64,000 nt of DNA from CAWCBH01 sp963793785 (GTDB lineage Bacteria; Actinomycetota; Thermoleophilia; Solirubrobacterales; 70-9), in contig CAWCBH010000003.1 in assembly GCA_963793785.1 (NCBI GenBank), forward strand, positions 1,302,001 to 1,366,000. Direction: 5' to 3'. The notes beneath the pieces are model-generated. The model saw nothing but the letters and a program-made list of their open reading frames with translations. It made no database searches and was not told the origin of the DNA. This document shows, in pieces, positions 7,879 to 16,633 of the stretch. Within the stretch, counting starts at the first letter, position 1. Each line of letters starts with the position of its first letter. The translations under genes were made by a program, and so were the position numbers.

Positions 7879-9736
7879 TCAGCGGCGCCGCGAGATCAGC
7901 GAGGCCAGCTTGATGCGGGCCCGGTCAAGCGCCTTCGGGCTGACGTCGGTGTTGCGCATCGCCACCGAGAGAGGGCCGAACAGTCCGGTGGCGACCTTCA
8001 TCGCCGCCGCCCGGCGGCCTCGCGCGGCGAGGATCCGCAGGTACTCGAAGTCCTCGCGGCCGTCACGCAGCCGCTTCAGCCGAATCGACTCGATCGGGAT
8101 GTCGTGACGGCCGCCGATCGCCGGCGCATCGCCGAGCCCGTTTGCGGATCCTGGATAGAAGAGCGTCCCGTCCCCGTTGCCGCCTGACTCGTACTGGTCT
8201 GACCAGGCGGTGTCGAGGGCATCGGTGGTGTTGTAGTAGAGCTCGCCTGTGGCCTGGTACTCGAAATGCCAGCCATCCCATCGCCCGTGCCTGCGGCGCC
8301 GGGGCGTCGATCGCATAGCCGGGCCAGCCGACGGAGTCGGGGTAATCGACCGGAGCGCCGGCGCAGCCGTGGCTGCGGCAGGAGGTGTAAAGCCACAGCG
8401 ACCGCTTGACACCGCCCCCCCTGGTGCTCAGGTAGCCGTCGTATTCGGGCCGTTGGTTGCCGGATCGGTTCGAGCCGCCGGAGCCGATCAGGTCGTTGAC
8501 GACCGGAGCCAGGATGTCGATGCGGCGATTCAAGCCCGCCCCCGCGAAGTCCTTGGCATCGTCGATCGAGGCGGTGACGAGCATCCGCACCCCCGACCAC
8601 TGTCGCTGCGCCGAAGCCGCGACCGAGCGACAGAAGTCCCATGCGGACGGATCTCGGAGCGGCTCGTCGCACAGGTAGAGAGAGGCGCGATCGGCAAAGT
8701 GGTGCTTTCTGGCCAGTCGGCGCCAGCCTCGCAGACAGCTTCTGTCGCCATCGAGGCAGTTCCAGGAGATCGTGATCGCCGTCAGCCTGGCGCCACGGAG
8801 GCGCAGGGACTTGCTGGTCCCCTTGATGAGAGGGCCGATGAAGCGGGTAAACAGACCCTGCTGTCCAGCGGTGTTCGGGGCGGCGCCCGCATCGATCGCG
8901 AACGGGCTCGAGAGGGTGAGGCGATTCTCGAGCCCGGCCCGCGCATAGAGGGATTGCAGGCGCCAGGCCTTCTTGCTGTCTCCGCGACAATGGCGCTCGC
9001 CGGTGTGGGCCTCGCAGACGTTGTCGAAATCGTTGTCGAAGGAGCTGGCCAGACCCGATCGGGAGGGGATGGCGAACGGTCGCACCCGGAGCCTCACCGG
9101 GACCTGCACCAGCACTCCGCGGAGGTCGCGCACGGCGACGGACCCCCGGTAGACGCCGCTTCGCTGCCGGCGCGGCACCAGCACGTCGATCCACGCCACC
9201 ACCTTCTCCCCGATCGTCAGGTCGACCGGAAAGGCACTGCGTTTCTCACCGTAGAAGTAATCCGTGGCGGGGATCAGGGCGTCGGGCCAGAGCCCGGGCC
9301 CCCCTTCGGAGTCAGATGGGGGCTTTCGCTCGGTGCCGACCCGGTAAGGGACTTCGCGGTAGATCGTGATGTTGCCGGCCGGAATCCTTGCGCCTCCAGG
9401 ACCTTCCAGGGCCCGGTTCTTGACGACGCTGAGGTCCTTGAGGATCCCTCCGGTCGCCTCGACGACGACCTGGAAGGACTCGAACTCGTTCTTGGCCGCG
9501 GTCAGCGCCGCGTGACTCGGCAACCCCCTCGGCGTCGGCTGATCGAGAAGTACGGTCGTCAGCGACCCGGCGACGTCAACCTTGGCCGCTCCGCTCGGCT
9601 GCGGGATCGGAGGCGGCGGCGGATTGCCGGGGCAGTTGACGACCGGGATGCAGCTCTGGGCGCCCGCGACCGGCACGCTGACGAGCGCAAGCGCGGCGAG
9701 CAGGATCAACCACCTGAGAGCGCGGAGGGAAGGCAA
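7879..9736 (-). pseudogene. Secreted DUF4091 domain protein, one frameshift
   Basis: Predicted exported protein. It starts (TTG 9736) with a signal peptide, roughly MPSLRALRWLILLAALALVS ending near AGA-QSC, then a Pro-rich linker, a beta-rich domain, and a C-terminal DUF4091 region with DALDTAWSDQYESGG and GTLFYPG. DUF4091 proteins are glycoside-hydrolase-like and poorly characterised. The frame breaks near 8270-8282 at the MGW position; removing one base restores about 618 aa. It is convergent with wecB (4-bp gap), so it is a cassette gene that probably acts on the glycan outside the cell. A TAGCCT -10 lies 12 nt upstream of the TTG. Confidence 0.7.
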
Positions 9737-9779
9737 GGCCTGGACGCGAGGCTAACGAATCAGCGCCGGCCCAGCGCCA

Positions 9780-10765
9780 CTAGGCGGCCACCGGCCGCAG
9801 CAGTCGCGCCGCCGGGTCGATCGCTCCCTCGGCGGCGTAGCCGAGGGCGCGCATCGTCTCACCTGTAGCGGCATCGATCGCCGCCACGTCCTCGGCCGAC
9901 AGCCTCTCCCGCCAGCCCGCTCGCATGTCGCGGACACCGAGGCGCTCGTCGACGAACTCGTGCGGCGTCCGCTCGGGGGACAGCCCGCAGAAGCCGTACA
10001 TCTCGTCGAGGAGCCGATGCGGGTCGGCGACGAAGTCCTCGTAGCGGACCTCGACGTAGCGGTCGGGCGCGGTGTCGGCGGCCTCCTCGCGGGCCCGCTC
10101 CACCACCGCTCGCCACTGCACCGCGGCCAGGGCGACCGGAGAGTCCCCGAGCTCATGCCAGCAGTCGAGGTCCTCTTGGCGCAGACCTCCCTCCCAGGCA
10201 GGAGTGTGATGGCGATCCCGCTGGCGCCAGAACGGCACTCGCATCAAGGACTCCACGACGGCGCGACTGTCGCGGACGACGTGCACGAACTCTGCATCCG
10301 GGAAGATCTCCGAGAGGTAGCCGATCCTGGCCGGCCCGGTGAGCTTGGCTGTGAAGCGCTTCTTGCCCTGCAACCGGGAGGCGGTCGAAACCTTGGAGCG
10401 GAGGCGGCTCCGCTCCGCCCCGGTCGGCTCGACCCGAGCAGGAAGTCGTGCCGGAACCTGTCGCCGAGGCAGTGGCCCCAGACTCCGTAGTTGTCGCCCG
10501 AGGCCTCGACCGGGGCCGCCCGCAGCCGTTCGAGCAGCGCTCGGCCCTTTCCCGGCTTTCCGGCCTTACCACCGCCGGTGCTGGGCCGCATCCCGGTCAG
10601 CCGCGAGATCGCCGCCAGCCCGGTCAGCTGCGGATACCGGTGCACGTACTGCGAGAACCAGCCCAGCCCGGGGTGAGACGCGAAGGCGTTGAACATCACG
10701 CTGGTGCCGCTGCGCGGCATGCCAACGAAGAAGATCGGGCGATCGATCCCGGAATCCCGCCTCAT
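9780..10765 (-). pseudogene. Sulfotransferase, one frameshift
   Basis: PAPS-dependent sulfotransferase that would transfer sulfate to a carbohydrate or lipid hydroxyl. The 5'-phosphosulfate loop FFVGMPRSGTS is at residues 12-22 and the 3'-phosphate-binding element VHVVRDSRAVVESLM lies in the second frame. Reading from ATG 10765 is open to about 10430, after HDFLLG; the conserved continuation (RSKVSTASRLQGKKRFTAKL) is in another frame. Adding one base near 10415-10440 gives a single protein of about 328 aa. It begins 11 bp after the infC stop codon, so it is probably read from the infC transcript. This is the only cassette lesion that looks like a one-base loss. Confidence 0.78.
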
Positions 10766-10776
10766 CGATATTAAGG

Positions 10777-11349
10777 CTAGGGAACTTGGGCCTTCGATGC
10801 GCCGTCTCTGCTCGGCGCCAGCAGCATGCTCATGTTGCGCCCCTCCTGGAGGGGCTCCTGCTCGATCACGGCGAGGCCGTCGAGGTCCTCGAAGAGGCGC
10901 TGCAGCAGCGCCCGGCCGCGCTCGGGATGGGCCTGCTCGCGACCGCGGAACATGATCGTCACCTTGACCTTGTCCTTGCCGTTGAGGAACCGCTCGACAT
11001 GGCCCTTCTTGGTGTTGTAGTCGTGGTCGGCGATCTTCGGGCGCAGCTTGATCTCGCGCACGTTGACCTGCTGCTGGTGCTTGCGAGCCGCCTTTAGCTT
11101 TTGCTCCTGCTCGTACTTGTACTTCGAGTAGTCGAGCAGACGGGCGACCGGAGGGCTCGCCTCCGGCGCGACCTCGACCAGGTCCAGGTCCTCGTCCTGG
11201 GCGCGCTTCAGCGCCTCGTCGGTCGGGATGATCCCGACGACCTCTCCGTCGGCACCGACCAGCCGCACCTCGGGAACCCGGATCCGCTCGTTGAGGCGGG
11301 TCGGGTCGCGCTCGGGCGGGCGCCGATCGAACCTTCGCGGGATCGGCAC
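10777..11349 (-). CDS. infC: Translation initiation factor IF-3
   Basis: Binds the 30S subunit, monitors start-codon pairing and prevents premature 50S joining. The 190-aa protein has the N domain (NERIRVPEVRLVGADGEVVG), a Lys-rich linker near residue 85 and the C domain (EIKLRPKIADHDYNTKKGHV). The start is GTG 11349, not the AUU/AUC familiar from enterics, so the classic IF3 discrimination loop is not apparent. There is no strong SD. The 118-bp leader after thrS contains a TATACT -10 at 11457-11462. Downstream is a sulfotransferase rather than rpmI. Confidence 0.96.
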   Translation of the reverse strand: MPIPRRFDRRPPERDPTRLNERIRVPEVRLVGADGEVVGIIPTDEALKRAQDEDLDLVEVAPEASPPVARLLDYSKYKYEQEQKLKAARKHQQQVNVREIKLRPKIADHDYNTKKGHVERFLNGKDKVKVTIMFRGREQAHPERGRALLQRLFEDLDGLAVIEQEPLQEGRNMSMLLAPSRDGASKAQVP

Positions 11350-11456
11350 TAGGTGTACACGGAGCGGAAGGGCTTCAAACGGACGAGAGGTCGGGGCGTG
11401 GGCACGGCGTGCGCATCAGCGCTGCGGAAATGTCGTGCCGGCGATCAAGTGAGCGC

Positions 11457-11462
11457 AGTATA
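11457..11462 (-). promoter_or_regulatory. Candidate -10 element for infC
   Basis: TATACT on the minus strand, in the thrS-infC intergenic region, gives a predicted start near 11450 and a leader of about 100 nt before the infC GTG. No convincing -35 hexamer is seen at 17 bp, so confidence is modest. Confidence 0.4.
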
Positions 11463-11467
11463 GAGGC

Positions 11468-13405
11468 CTAGGCGTCGGATTCCGTTTGCAGGCGCTCGGC
11501 GAATTCGGCAACCTCCATCGCCCCGAGATCGCCCTCGTCGTGGGAACGCACCGAGACAGTGCCGGCGTCCAGCTCCTTGTCCCCGATCACCAGCATGTAG
11601 GCGGCCCGCGCGAGCTCCGCGTCGCGGATCTTCTTTCCCACCGATTCGGAGCGCTCGTCGACGCCGACCCGGAGCTGCTCGGCGGAAAGCTGGGCGGCGA
11701 TCTCACGCGCAGAGTCGAGGTGGCGATCGGCGACCGGCAGGATCAGCACCTGGACCGGCGCCAGCCAGACCGGGAAGCGGCCCCCGTAGTGCTCGATCAG
11801 GATCCCGACGAAGCGCTCCATCGAGCCCAGCAGCGCCCGGTGGATCAACACCGGGGTGTGCTCGGCGTTGTCGGCGCCGGTGTAGGTGAGACCGAAGCGC
11901 TCGGGCATGAAGAAGTCGAGCTGACAGGTGCCGCACTGCCAGGACCGGCCCAGCGCATCGGTGACGTGGAAGTCGATCTTCGGCCCGTAGAACGTGCCCT
12001 CCCCGGCGGCCACGTCGTACTCGCGCCCCTGGCGGTCCAGGGCCTCGCGCAGCGAGGCCTCGGCACGGTCCCACTGGTCGTCGGTGCCGATCGACTTGTC
12101 GGGCCGGGTCGAGAGCTCGACCCGCACCTTGTCGAAGCCGAAGCGGGCATAGAGCTCGTCGATCGCCTCGCAGATCGAGTCGACCTCGTCGGTGACCTGA
12201 TCGAGGGTGCAGAAGACGTGCGCGTCGTCCTGGGTGAAGGCGCGCACGCGCAGCAGGCCGTGCAGCACCCCTTCGCGCTCGTAGCGGGACACGTCGCCGA
12301 ACTCGGCCATCCGCAACGGCAGGTCCCGGTAGGAGTAGGACTCGGAGCCGAAGACCAGGCAGGCGCCCGGGCAGTTCATCGGCTTGAGCGCGAAGCGACG
12401 CTCGTCTCCCTCGCGCTGGGAAGGCTCGGCGAAGAACATGTTCTCGCGGTAGTTGTCCCAATGGCCGGAGCGATGCCAGAGCTCCTCGTCGAGCACCCGC
12501 GGCGTCTTGATCTCGACGTAGCCGCGCTTTCGCAGCTGCCCTTGCACCTCGGCCTCGATCGTGCGCAGCAGGGCGGTTCCGCTGGGAAGCCAGAACGGCA
12601 TTCCGGGGGCCTCCGGGCGCAACCGGAAGATGCCGAGCTGGGGCCCCAGCTTGCGATGGTCGCGGGCCTTTCCCTCCTCGATCCGCTCCAGGTGGTCCTC
12701 GATGTCCTTCTTGGAGAAGAAGGCGGTGCCGTAGATGCGGGTCAGCATCTGGCGCGTCTCGTCGCCGCGCCAGTAGGCGCCGGCCAGCGAGTTGAGCTTG
12801 AAGGCGGCGATGCGACCGGTCGAGGGCCCGTGCGGGCCCAGGCAGAGGTCCTCGAAGGGGCCGTTGCGATACAGCGACACCGTCTCCGCGCCCCCCTCTT
12901 TGACCAGGTCGGAGATCAGCTCGACCTTGTAGTCCTGTCCGGCGGTGCGAAAGTGCTCGATCGCCTCCGCGCTCGGCAGCTCGCGGCGCTCGAAGGGCTC
13001 GTCGGCGGCGATATGAGTGCGCATCACCTCCTCGATCCGGGGCAGATCCGCGTCGGTGACCTTGACCCCGTCGGGGAACTCGATGTCGTAGTAGAAGCCG
13101 TCGGCGATCGGCGGGCCGATCGAGAGCTTCGCCTGCGGCCAGAGCTCCAGCACCGCCTCCGCCATCACGTGTGCGGCGTCGTGGCGGAGCAGCGCCAGCG
13201 CCTCGGGATCGCGATCGGTGACGACCTCGATCGAGGCGCCGTCCGGGAGCGGCGCCGAGAGGTCGGCGATCTCGCCGTCGCGGCGGATCGCCAGCGCCGC
13301 CTTCGCCAGGCCGGGCCCGATCGCCGCCGCGGCATCGGCGCCGGTCGCACCGGCCGGCAGCTCGAGGGTGCTGCCATCGGGCAGCTTTACGGTGAGATCG
13401 GCCAC
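11468..13405 (-). CDS. thrS: Threonyl-tRNA synthetase
   Basis: Class II synthetase charging tRNA-Thr and editing mischarged serine. Domain order is normal: TGS domain (LTVKLPDGSTLELPAG, residues 4-19), editing/SAD domain (about 65-240), catalytic core with MNCPGACLVF (zinc Cys) and the motif 2/3 region HTPVLIHRALLGSMERFVG, and an anticodon-binding domain from about 540. The 645 aa length is standard. The GTG start lies 6 nt after TAGCAT, indicating a leaderless mRNA. It heads the thrS-infC cluster; no T-box-like leader is visible. Confidence 0.97.
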   Translation of the reverse strand: MADLTVKLPDGSTLELPAGATGADAAAAIGPGLAKAALAIRRDGEIADLSAPLPDGASIEVVTDRDPEALALLRHDAAHVMAEAVLELWPQAKLSIGPPIADGFYYDIEFPDGVKVTDADLPRIEEVMRTHIAADEPFERRELPSAEAIEHFRTAGQDYKVELISDLVKEGGAETVSLYRNGPFEDLCLGPHGPSTGRIAAFKLNSLAGAYWRGDETRQMLTRIYGTAFFSKKDIEDHLERIEEGKARDHRKLGPQLGIFRLRPEAPGMPFWLPSGTALLRTIEAEVQGQLRKRGYVEIKTPRVLDEELWHRSGHWDNYRENMFFAEPSQREGDERRFALKPMNCPGACLVFGSESYSYRDLPLRMAEFGDVSRYEREGVLHGLLRVRAFTQDDAHVFCTLDQVTDEVDSICEAIDELYARFGFDKVRVELSTRPDKSIGTDDQWDRAEASLREALDRQGREYDVAAGEGTFYGPKIDFHVTDALGRSWQCGTCQLDFFMPERFGLTYTGADNAEHTPVLIHRALLGSMERFVGILIEHYGGRFPVWLAPVQVLILPVADRHLDSAREIAAQLSAEQLRVGVDERSESVGKKIRDAELARAAYMLVIGDKELDAGTVSVRSHDEGDLGAMEVAEFAERLQTESDA

Positions 13406-13414
13406 CGGGTCATG

Positions 13415-15202
13415 CTATTCACGGGCCTCGCCCTGACGAGCTTGGCGGACGGCGATCAGCGGGCAGTCGCTGGTGCCGGAGACCGGTTCGGTGGCTTCGA
13501 AGAGCACGTAGGGGTCGGCGATGCGCGCCCGGCGCAGGCCGGGTAGCGGCGGCGGGCCGCCGGCCTGATCGCGGATCACGAAGCGCACGCCGGCCGGCAG
13601 GCCCCCGCCGGCATCGTCGGCGCGGATGCAGACCCGCCCTCCGCGCAGCTCCCAGGCCAGGTACTCGGTGCCGTGCTCGTCCTCGAGCAGGGACCGCGGC
13701 GCCAGCACCAGCGTCGCCGAGGAAGAGAGTTGCGGGCGCAGCGTCGCCAGCCCGGAGCTGTAGGAGGTCGGGCCGACCGGCGCGTTGGCGAGGGCGAGCA
13801 GCGAGCAGACGCCTGCCGCGACGACGAAGGCGGCCGCCGCCAGCGGAGCCAGCGCTCCGGTAGGCGAGGGCTCAGACCGCGAGCGCGGCAGATCCAGCAG
13901 CGGCCTGACGATGATCGCCATCGCCAGCGGCGCCGCCATCGCCACCGCCTTGGCGGCGGTGTAAGGGGTGCCGCCGATCCTGGTCGCGGCGTAGATCGCG
14001 GCGGCGGCGAACAACGCTGCCGGCAGGGCGGTCTCGCCCCGGCGCAGGCTCCAGACCAGGCCCCAGGCCAGCAGGACGAGGGCAAGGGCGACGCCGGCGT
14101 AATAGCCGACCGCCGGCACGGCGCCGTCGCCGGGGGTGAGGCGGAAGTCTCCCGACGGCCAAATGCCGAGAGCCTCGAAAGGCGAAATCTGCCCAAACAG
14201 GTTGCCGAGGCCGGGGCCGCCGGGATCGAAGGTCTCAAAGCGCCGGAAGTCGAGCATCCGGCCGATCTCGGGAGCGACCAGGATCGCGAAGACCAGCAGC
14301 GCCAGTAGCCCCGGCCGCATGGCGCCGCGCAGCAGCTCCGCCGGCCCGCGATCACCTGAACGCAGCAGCTCGAACGCCGCCCACAGCACGAATGCGCCGA
14401 GCAGCCAGGCGAGGCCGGCAAAGCTGTAGACGAAGACGGCTCCGGCGGCGATCAGCGCCAGCGGCACCGCCCGCAGGGCGCCGCCGCCGTTGCGCGACAG
14501 CCCCGCCAAGCCGATCGCGAAGGCGAGCACGAACAGCGCCAGCATCGTCTCCTTGAAGGCTCCCTGGGCAAAGTAGGAGGCAACCATGTAGGGCAGGCCG
14601 ACCAAAAGGGCGCCGACCGTGCGACGCGCGGGCGAGAGTCCCGAGAGGGCCCCGAGGGCGGTCAGCGAGGCGAGGATGGAGGTTGCGACCGTGAGGCCGG
14701 AGAAACCCTGCACAAGCCCGATCCCGAGACCCTTCTCGAGCGCGACCACGACCGCGTGCGGGCCGAGCGGGTACCCCTGGACCAGCAACGGCGACCCGGC
14801 CCCGTCCGCGAGCCGATCCGCGGCCAGCAGGTGCTGGGACATGTCGGGGTTGAAGCTCGTTCCCAGGATTCCGAACCGCCCCTCGACGAAGAACGGCAGC
14901 GAGGCGGCCAGCAGTGCAGCCAGAGCGACCGGCCATCCGGCCCGCAAAGCCTCGGATGCGTCCTCCACACGCCCTCGCAGGTAGAGAATCGCCAGCGTCG
15001 CAAGGGCGGCGACCGCCAGCGCCGAGACCAGGCCGTCGCCCGGCATCCGCACCGTCGCCCAGCAGATCGCGCAGACCAGCGCCAGGCCGACGGCCGGCGC
15101 CAGCCAGGACCACCGACGGCGCCCGCACAGCGACATCGCGGCCTGGCCGATCGCCAGCGAGGCCGCACATACCGCCAGCACCGATGCATAGGTCGCGACC
15201 AT
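13415..15202 (-). CDS. Polytopic membrane protein of unknown function
   Basis: A 595-aa protein with roughly 11-12 hydrophobic segments (from residue 4 to about 470) and a soluble C-terminal domain of about 110 residues with GGRVCIRADD and FVIRDQAGG. The layout recalls GT-C glycosyltransferases, but I see no defining motif and do not assign one. The ATG at 15202 overlaps the last base of the upstream tRNA-Val gene; the frame stays open through the tRNA, but that part is tRNA sequence and not protein. It ends 10 bp before thrS, whose own promoter lies inside this gene's 3' end. Confidence 0.7.
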   Translation of the reverse strand: MVATYASVLAVCAASLAIGQAAMSLCGRRRWSWLAPAVGLALVCAICWATVRMPGDGLVSALAVAALATLAILYLRGRVEDASEALRAGWPVALAALLAASLPFFVEGRFGILGTSFNPDMSQHLLAADRLADGAGSPLLVQGYPLGPHAVVVALEKGLGIGLVQGFSGLTVATSILASLTALGALSGLSPARRTVGALLVGLPYMVASYFAQGAFKETMLALFVLAFAIGLAGLSRNGGGALRAVPLALIAAGAVFVYSFAGLAWLLGAFVLWAAFELLRSGDRGPAELLRGAMRPGLLALLVFAILVAPEIGRMLDFRRFETFDPGGPGLGNLFGQISPFEALGIWPSGDFRLTPGDGAVPAVGYYAGVALALVLLAWGLVWSLRRGETALPAALFAAAAIYAATRIGGTPYTAAKAVAMAAPLAMAIIVRPLLDLPRSRSEPSPTGALAPLAAAAFVVAAGVCSLLALANAPVGPTSYSSGLATLRPQLSSSATLVLAPRSLLEDEHGTEYLAWELRGGRVCIRADDAGGGLPAGVRFVIRDQAGGPPPLPGLRRARIADPYVLFEATEPVSGTSDCPLIAVRQARQGEARE

Positions 15203-15274
15203 GGGCGCTACTGGGCTCGAACCAGTGACCTCCAGCTTGTCGAGCTGGCGCTCTCCCAACTGAGCTAAGCGCCC
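15202..15274 (-). tRNA. tRNA-Val (GAC)
   Basis: Full cloverleaf on the minus strand: acceptor GGGCGCT/AGCGCCC, D-arm GCTC-AGTTGGGA-GAGC, anticodon stem CCAGC/GCTGG around TCGACAA (anticodon GAC), T-arm ACTGG-TTCGAGC-CCAGT, discriminator A. CCA is not encoded. Its 3' end abuts the ATG of the membrane-protein gene. Confidence 0.97.
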
Positions 15275-15402
15275 GGGAGGCCTGAATCTAGCAGCGAGCG
15301 ACGGACTCTCCGGCCGCCGCTGAGACCCCCATTGGTTGCCGTCTTGCACTATTTGGCATAGCGGCGAAACCTTTGGGGAATACGAGTGTTAACTTCTACT
15401 CA

Positions 15403-15503
15403 GACCGCCGCATCGCGCAGCGACGGGGAGGAACCAAAGACTTGAAGCTTGAGGACTGACGAGCCTGCGACGAGTTGTCGCTGGTGGCACGTCCTTCGGA
15501 AAC
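15403..15503 (+). ncRNA. Candidate structured RNA, part resembling the c-di-AMP (ydaO) riboswitch
   Basis: This lies in the 262-bp gap between tRNA-Val and nfeD. The first part, ACCGCCGCATC then GACGGGGAGGAACC (15421-15434), lines up from memory with the conserved 5' segment of actinobacterial ydaO-type aptamers (ACCGCCGAGTCC, then ACGGGGGAGCC). The second half is not convincingly conserved. It runs straight into a strong terminator at 15504. No plus-strand gene follows before 15903, so if real it is an orphan element or small RNA. A covariance-model search would decide. Confidence 0.25.
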
Positions 15504-15529
15504 AAAGGGCCCCTTCCAGGGGCCCTTTT
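15504..15529. terminator. Bidirectional intrinsic terminator
   Basis: A 10-bp stem AAAGGGCCCC/GGGGCCCTTT with a 5-nt loop, followed by T runs on both strands (TTTT on plus, TTTGTTT on minus). On the minus strand it directly follows the nfeD stop codon at 15537. On the plus strand it ends any transcript from the candidate RNA at 15403. Confidence 0.85.
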
Positions 15530-15536
15530 CCGTTCC

Positions 15537-15863
15537 TCAGTCGCGGCGCGGATCCACGGCCAGCGTCAGGCCTTCGACGCCGCTGACCCGCACCGCCTCC
15601 CCAATGGCGGCACCGAGTTCACAGCGCGCCTTCCAGATCTCGCCCCGCACCCGCACCGTGCCCGACGGGTCACACGCCTCGACCACGACGCCCGCCTCGC
15701 CCACCATGCCCTCGGCGCCGGTCTCGACCCGCCGCCGTCGCAGCCAGCGCTGCCAGAGGGCCAGCTCCAGCACCTCCAGCGCCACCGCTGCGACGACCAG
15801 GGCGATCCCGAGCGCCGGCGACAGCACGAAGACCAACAGCAGGATCGAGATGACGATCAGCAA
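15537..15863 (-). CDS. Short NfeD-like membrane protein
   Basis: A 108-aa protein with two N-terminal membrane segments (about residues 1-35) and a C-terminal OB-fold of the NfeD type (GMVGEAGVVVEACDPSGTVR, then GEAVRVSGVEGLTLAV). NfeD domains usually partner SPFH/stomatin proteins or membrane proteases in lipid-raft-like organisation; no partner gene is adjacent. The TTG start lies 9 nt after TAGGAT, so a leaderless transcript is likely. It is followed by a strong terminator. Confidence 0.75.
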   Translation of the reverse strand: MLIVISILLLVFVLSPALGIALVVAAVALEVLELALWQRWLRRRRVETGAEGMVGEAGVVVEACDPSGTVRVRGEIWKARCELGAAIGEAVRVSGVEGLTLAVDPRRD

Positions 15864-15902
15864 GCCGCCGCGATCCTAGAGTCACTCCCTAACCTCGGTC
15901 CG

Positions 15903-16538
15903 GTGAGCACCGCCGAGATCACGATCCCCGGCTCACCCGCCTACCTGCGCGAGGCACGCAAGGCCAGGCTGCTGTCCTGGGCCAGCCTCGGCTACATGGC
16001 GGTCGAGGGGTTGGTCGCGATCGCCGCCGGTATCGCGGCCGGTTCGATCGCCCTGATCGGCTTCGGCATCGACAGCGCCATCGAAGGCTTCGCCAGCATC
16101 GTGATCGTCTGGCGGTTCACCGGTTCCCGGACTCTGTCCGAGTTCGCCGAGCGCCGCGCCCAGAAGCTCGTCGCGCTGCAGTTCTTCGTCCTCGCACCGT
16201 ATGTGGCGATCGAGTCCATCCGCGCCCTCAGCGGAGCGCACCACGCCGACGAAAGCCTGGTCGGCATCGTCCTCGCGGCGACGAGCCTGCTGGTCATGCC
16301 GCTACTCGGCCGGGCCAAGCAGCGGATCGGCAGCCGCATCGGCTCCTCGGCGACGGCCAGCGAGGGCAAGCAGAACCTCCTCTGTGCCTATCTCGCCGCG
16401 GCGCTGCTGGTCGGTCTGCTCGGCAACGCACTGATCGGCGCCTGGTGGCTCGACCCAGTCGTCGGCCTCTTGATCGCATTCGTTGCCGTCCAAGAGGGCC
16501 GAGAGGCCTGGCGCGGCGACGCCTGCTGCGCCCACTAG
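15903..16538 (+). CDS. Cation-diffusion-facilitator-like transporter, short form
   Basis: A 211-aa membrane protein with about six hydrophobic segments, resembling the transmembrane domain of CDF metal transporters but without the usual cytoplasmic C-terminal domain. The second membrane segment reads GFGIDSAIEGFASIVIVWRF, with Asp, Ser and Glu where CDF metal sites usually have Asp/His, and the fifth carries no HxxxD. It ends in a Cys/His-rich tail, DACCAH. Metal specificity and even transport activity are uncertain. The GTG start is 7 nt after TAACCT (leaderless). It is divergent from nfeD. Confidence 0.7.
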   Translation: MSTAEITIPGSPAYLREARKARLLSWASLGYMAVEGLVAIAAGIAAGSIALIGFGIDSAIEGFASIVIVWRFTGSRTLSEFAERRAQKLVALQFFVLAPYVAIESIRALSGAHHADESLVGIVLAATSLLVMPLLGRAKQRIGSRIGSSATASEGKQNLLCAYLAAALLVGLLGNALIGAWWLDPVVGLLIAFVAVQEGREAWRGDACCAH

Positions 16539-16539
16539 A

Positions 16540-16610
16540 AGGCGCCTACCGGAATCGAACCGGTGTAAACGGCTTTGCAGGCCGCTGCGTAGCCACTCCG
16601 CCAAGGCGCC
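16540..16610 (-). tRNA. tRNA-Cys (GCA)
   Basis: Minus-strand cloverleaf: acceptor GGCGCCT/AGGCGCC, short D-arm, anticodon loop CTGCAAA (anticodon GCA), T-arm ACCGG-TTCGATT-CCGGT, and discriminator U, the expected identity base for tRNA-Cys. CCA is not encoded. Confidence 0.97.
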
Positions 16611-16633
16611 GGAGGCGCCAAGCGTAGCGGCGG

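Noticed and set aside
2203..10776. Insertion sequence or integrase borders around the glycan cassette
   Set aside because: No transposase, integrase, terminal inverted repeat or target-site duplication was found at either edge.
11349..11467. AUU/AUC start and L20-type control leader for infC
   Set aside because: The conserved N-terminus is reached from a GTG, and no L20-binding pseudoknot-like sequence could be recognised.
15203..15349. N-terminal extension of the membrane protein through the upstream sequence
   Set aside because: The peptide is translated tRNA-Val sequence; the cloverleaf is perfect on the same strand.
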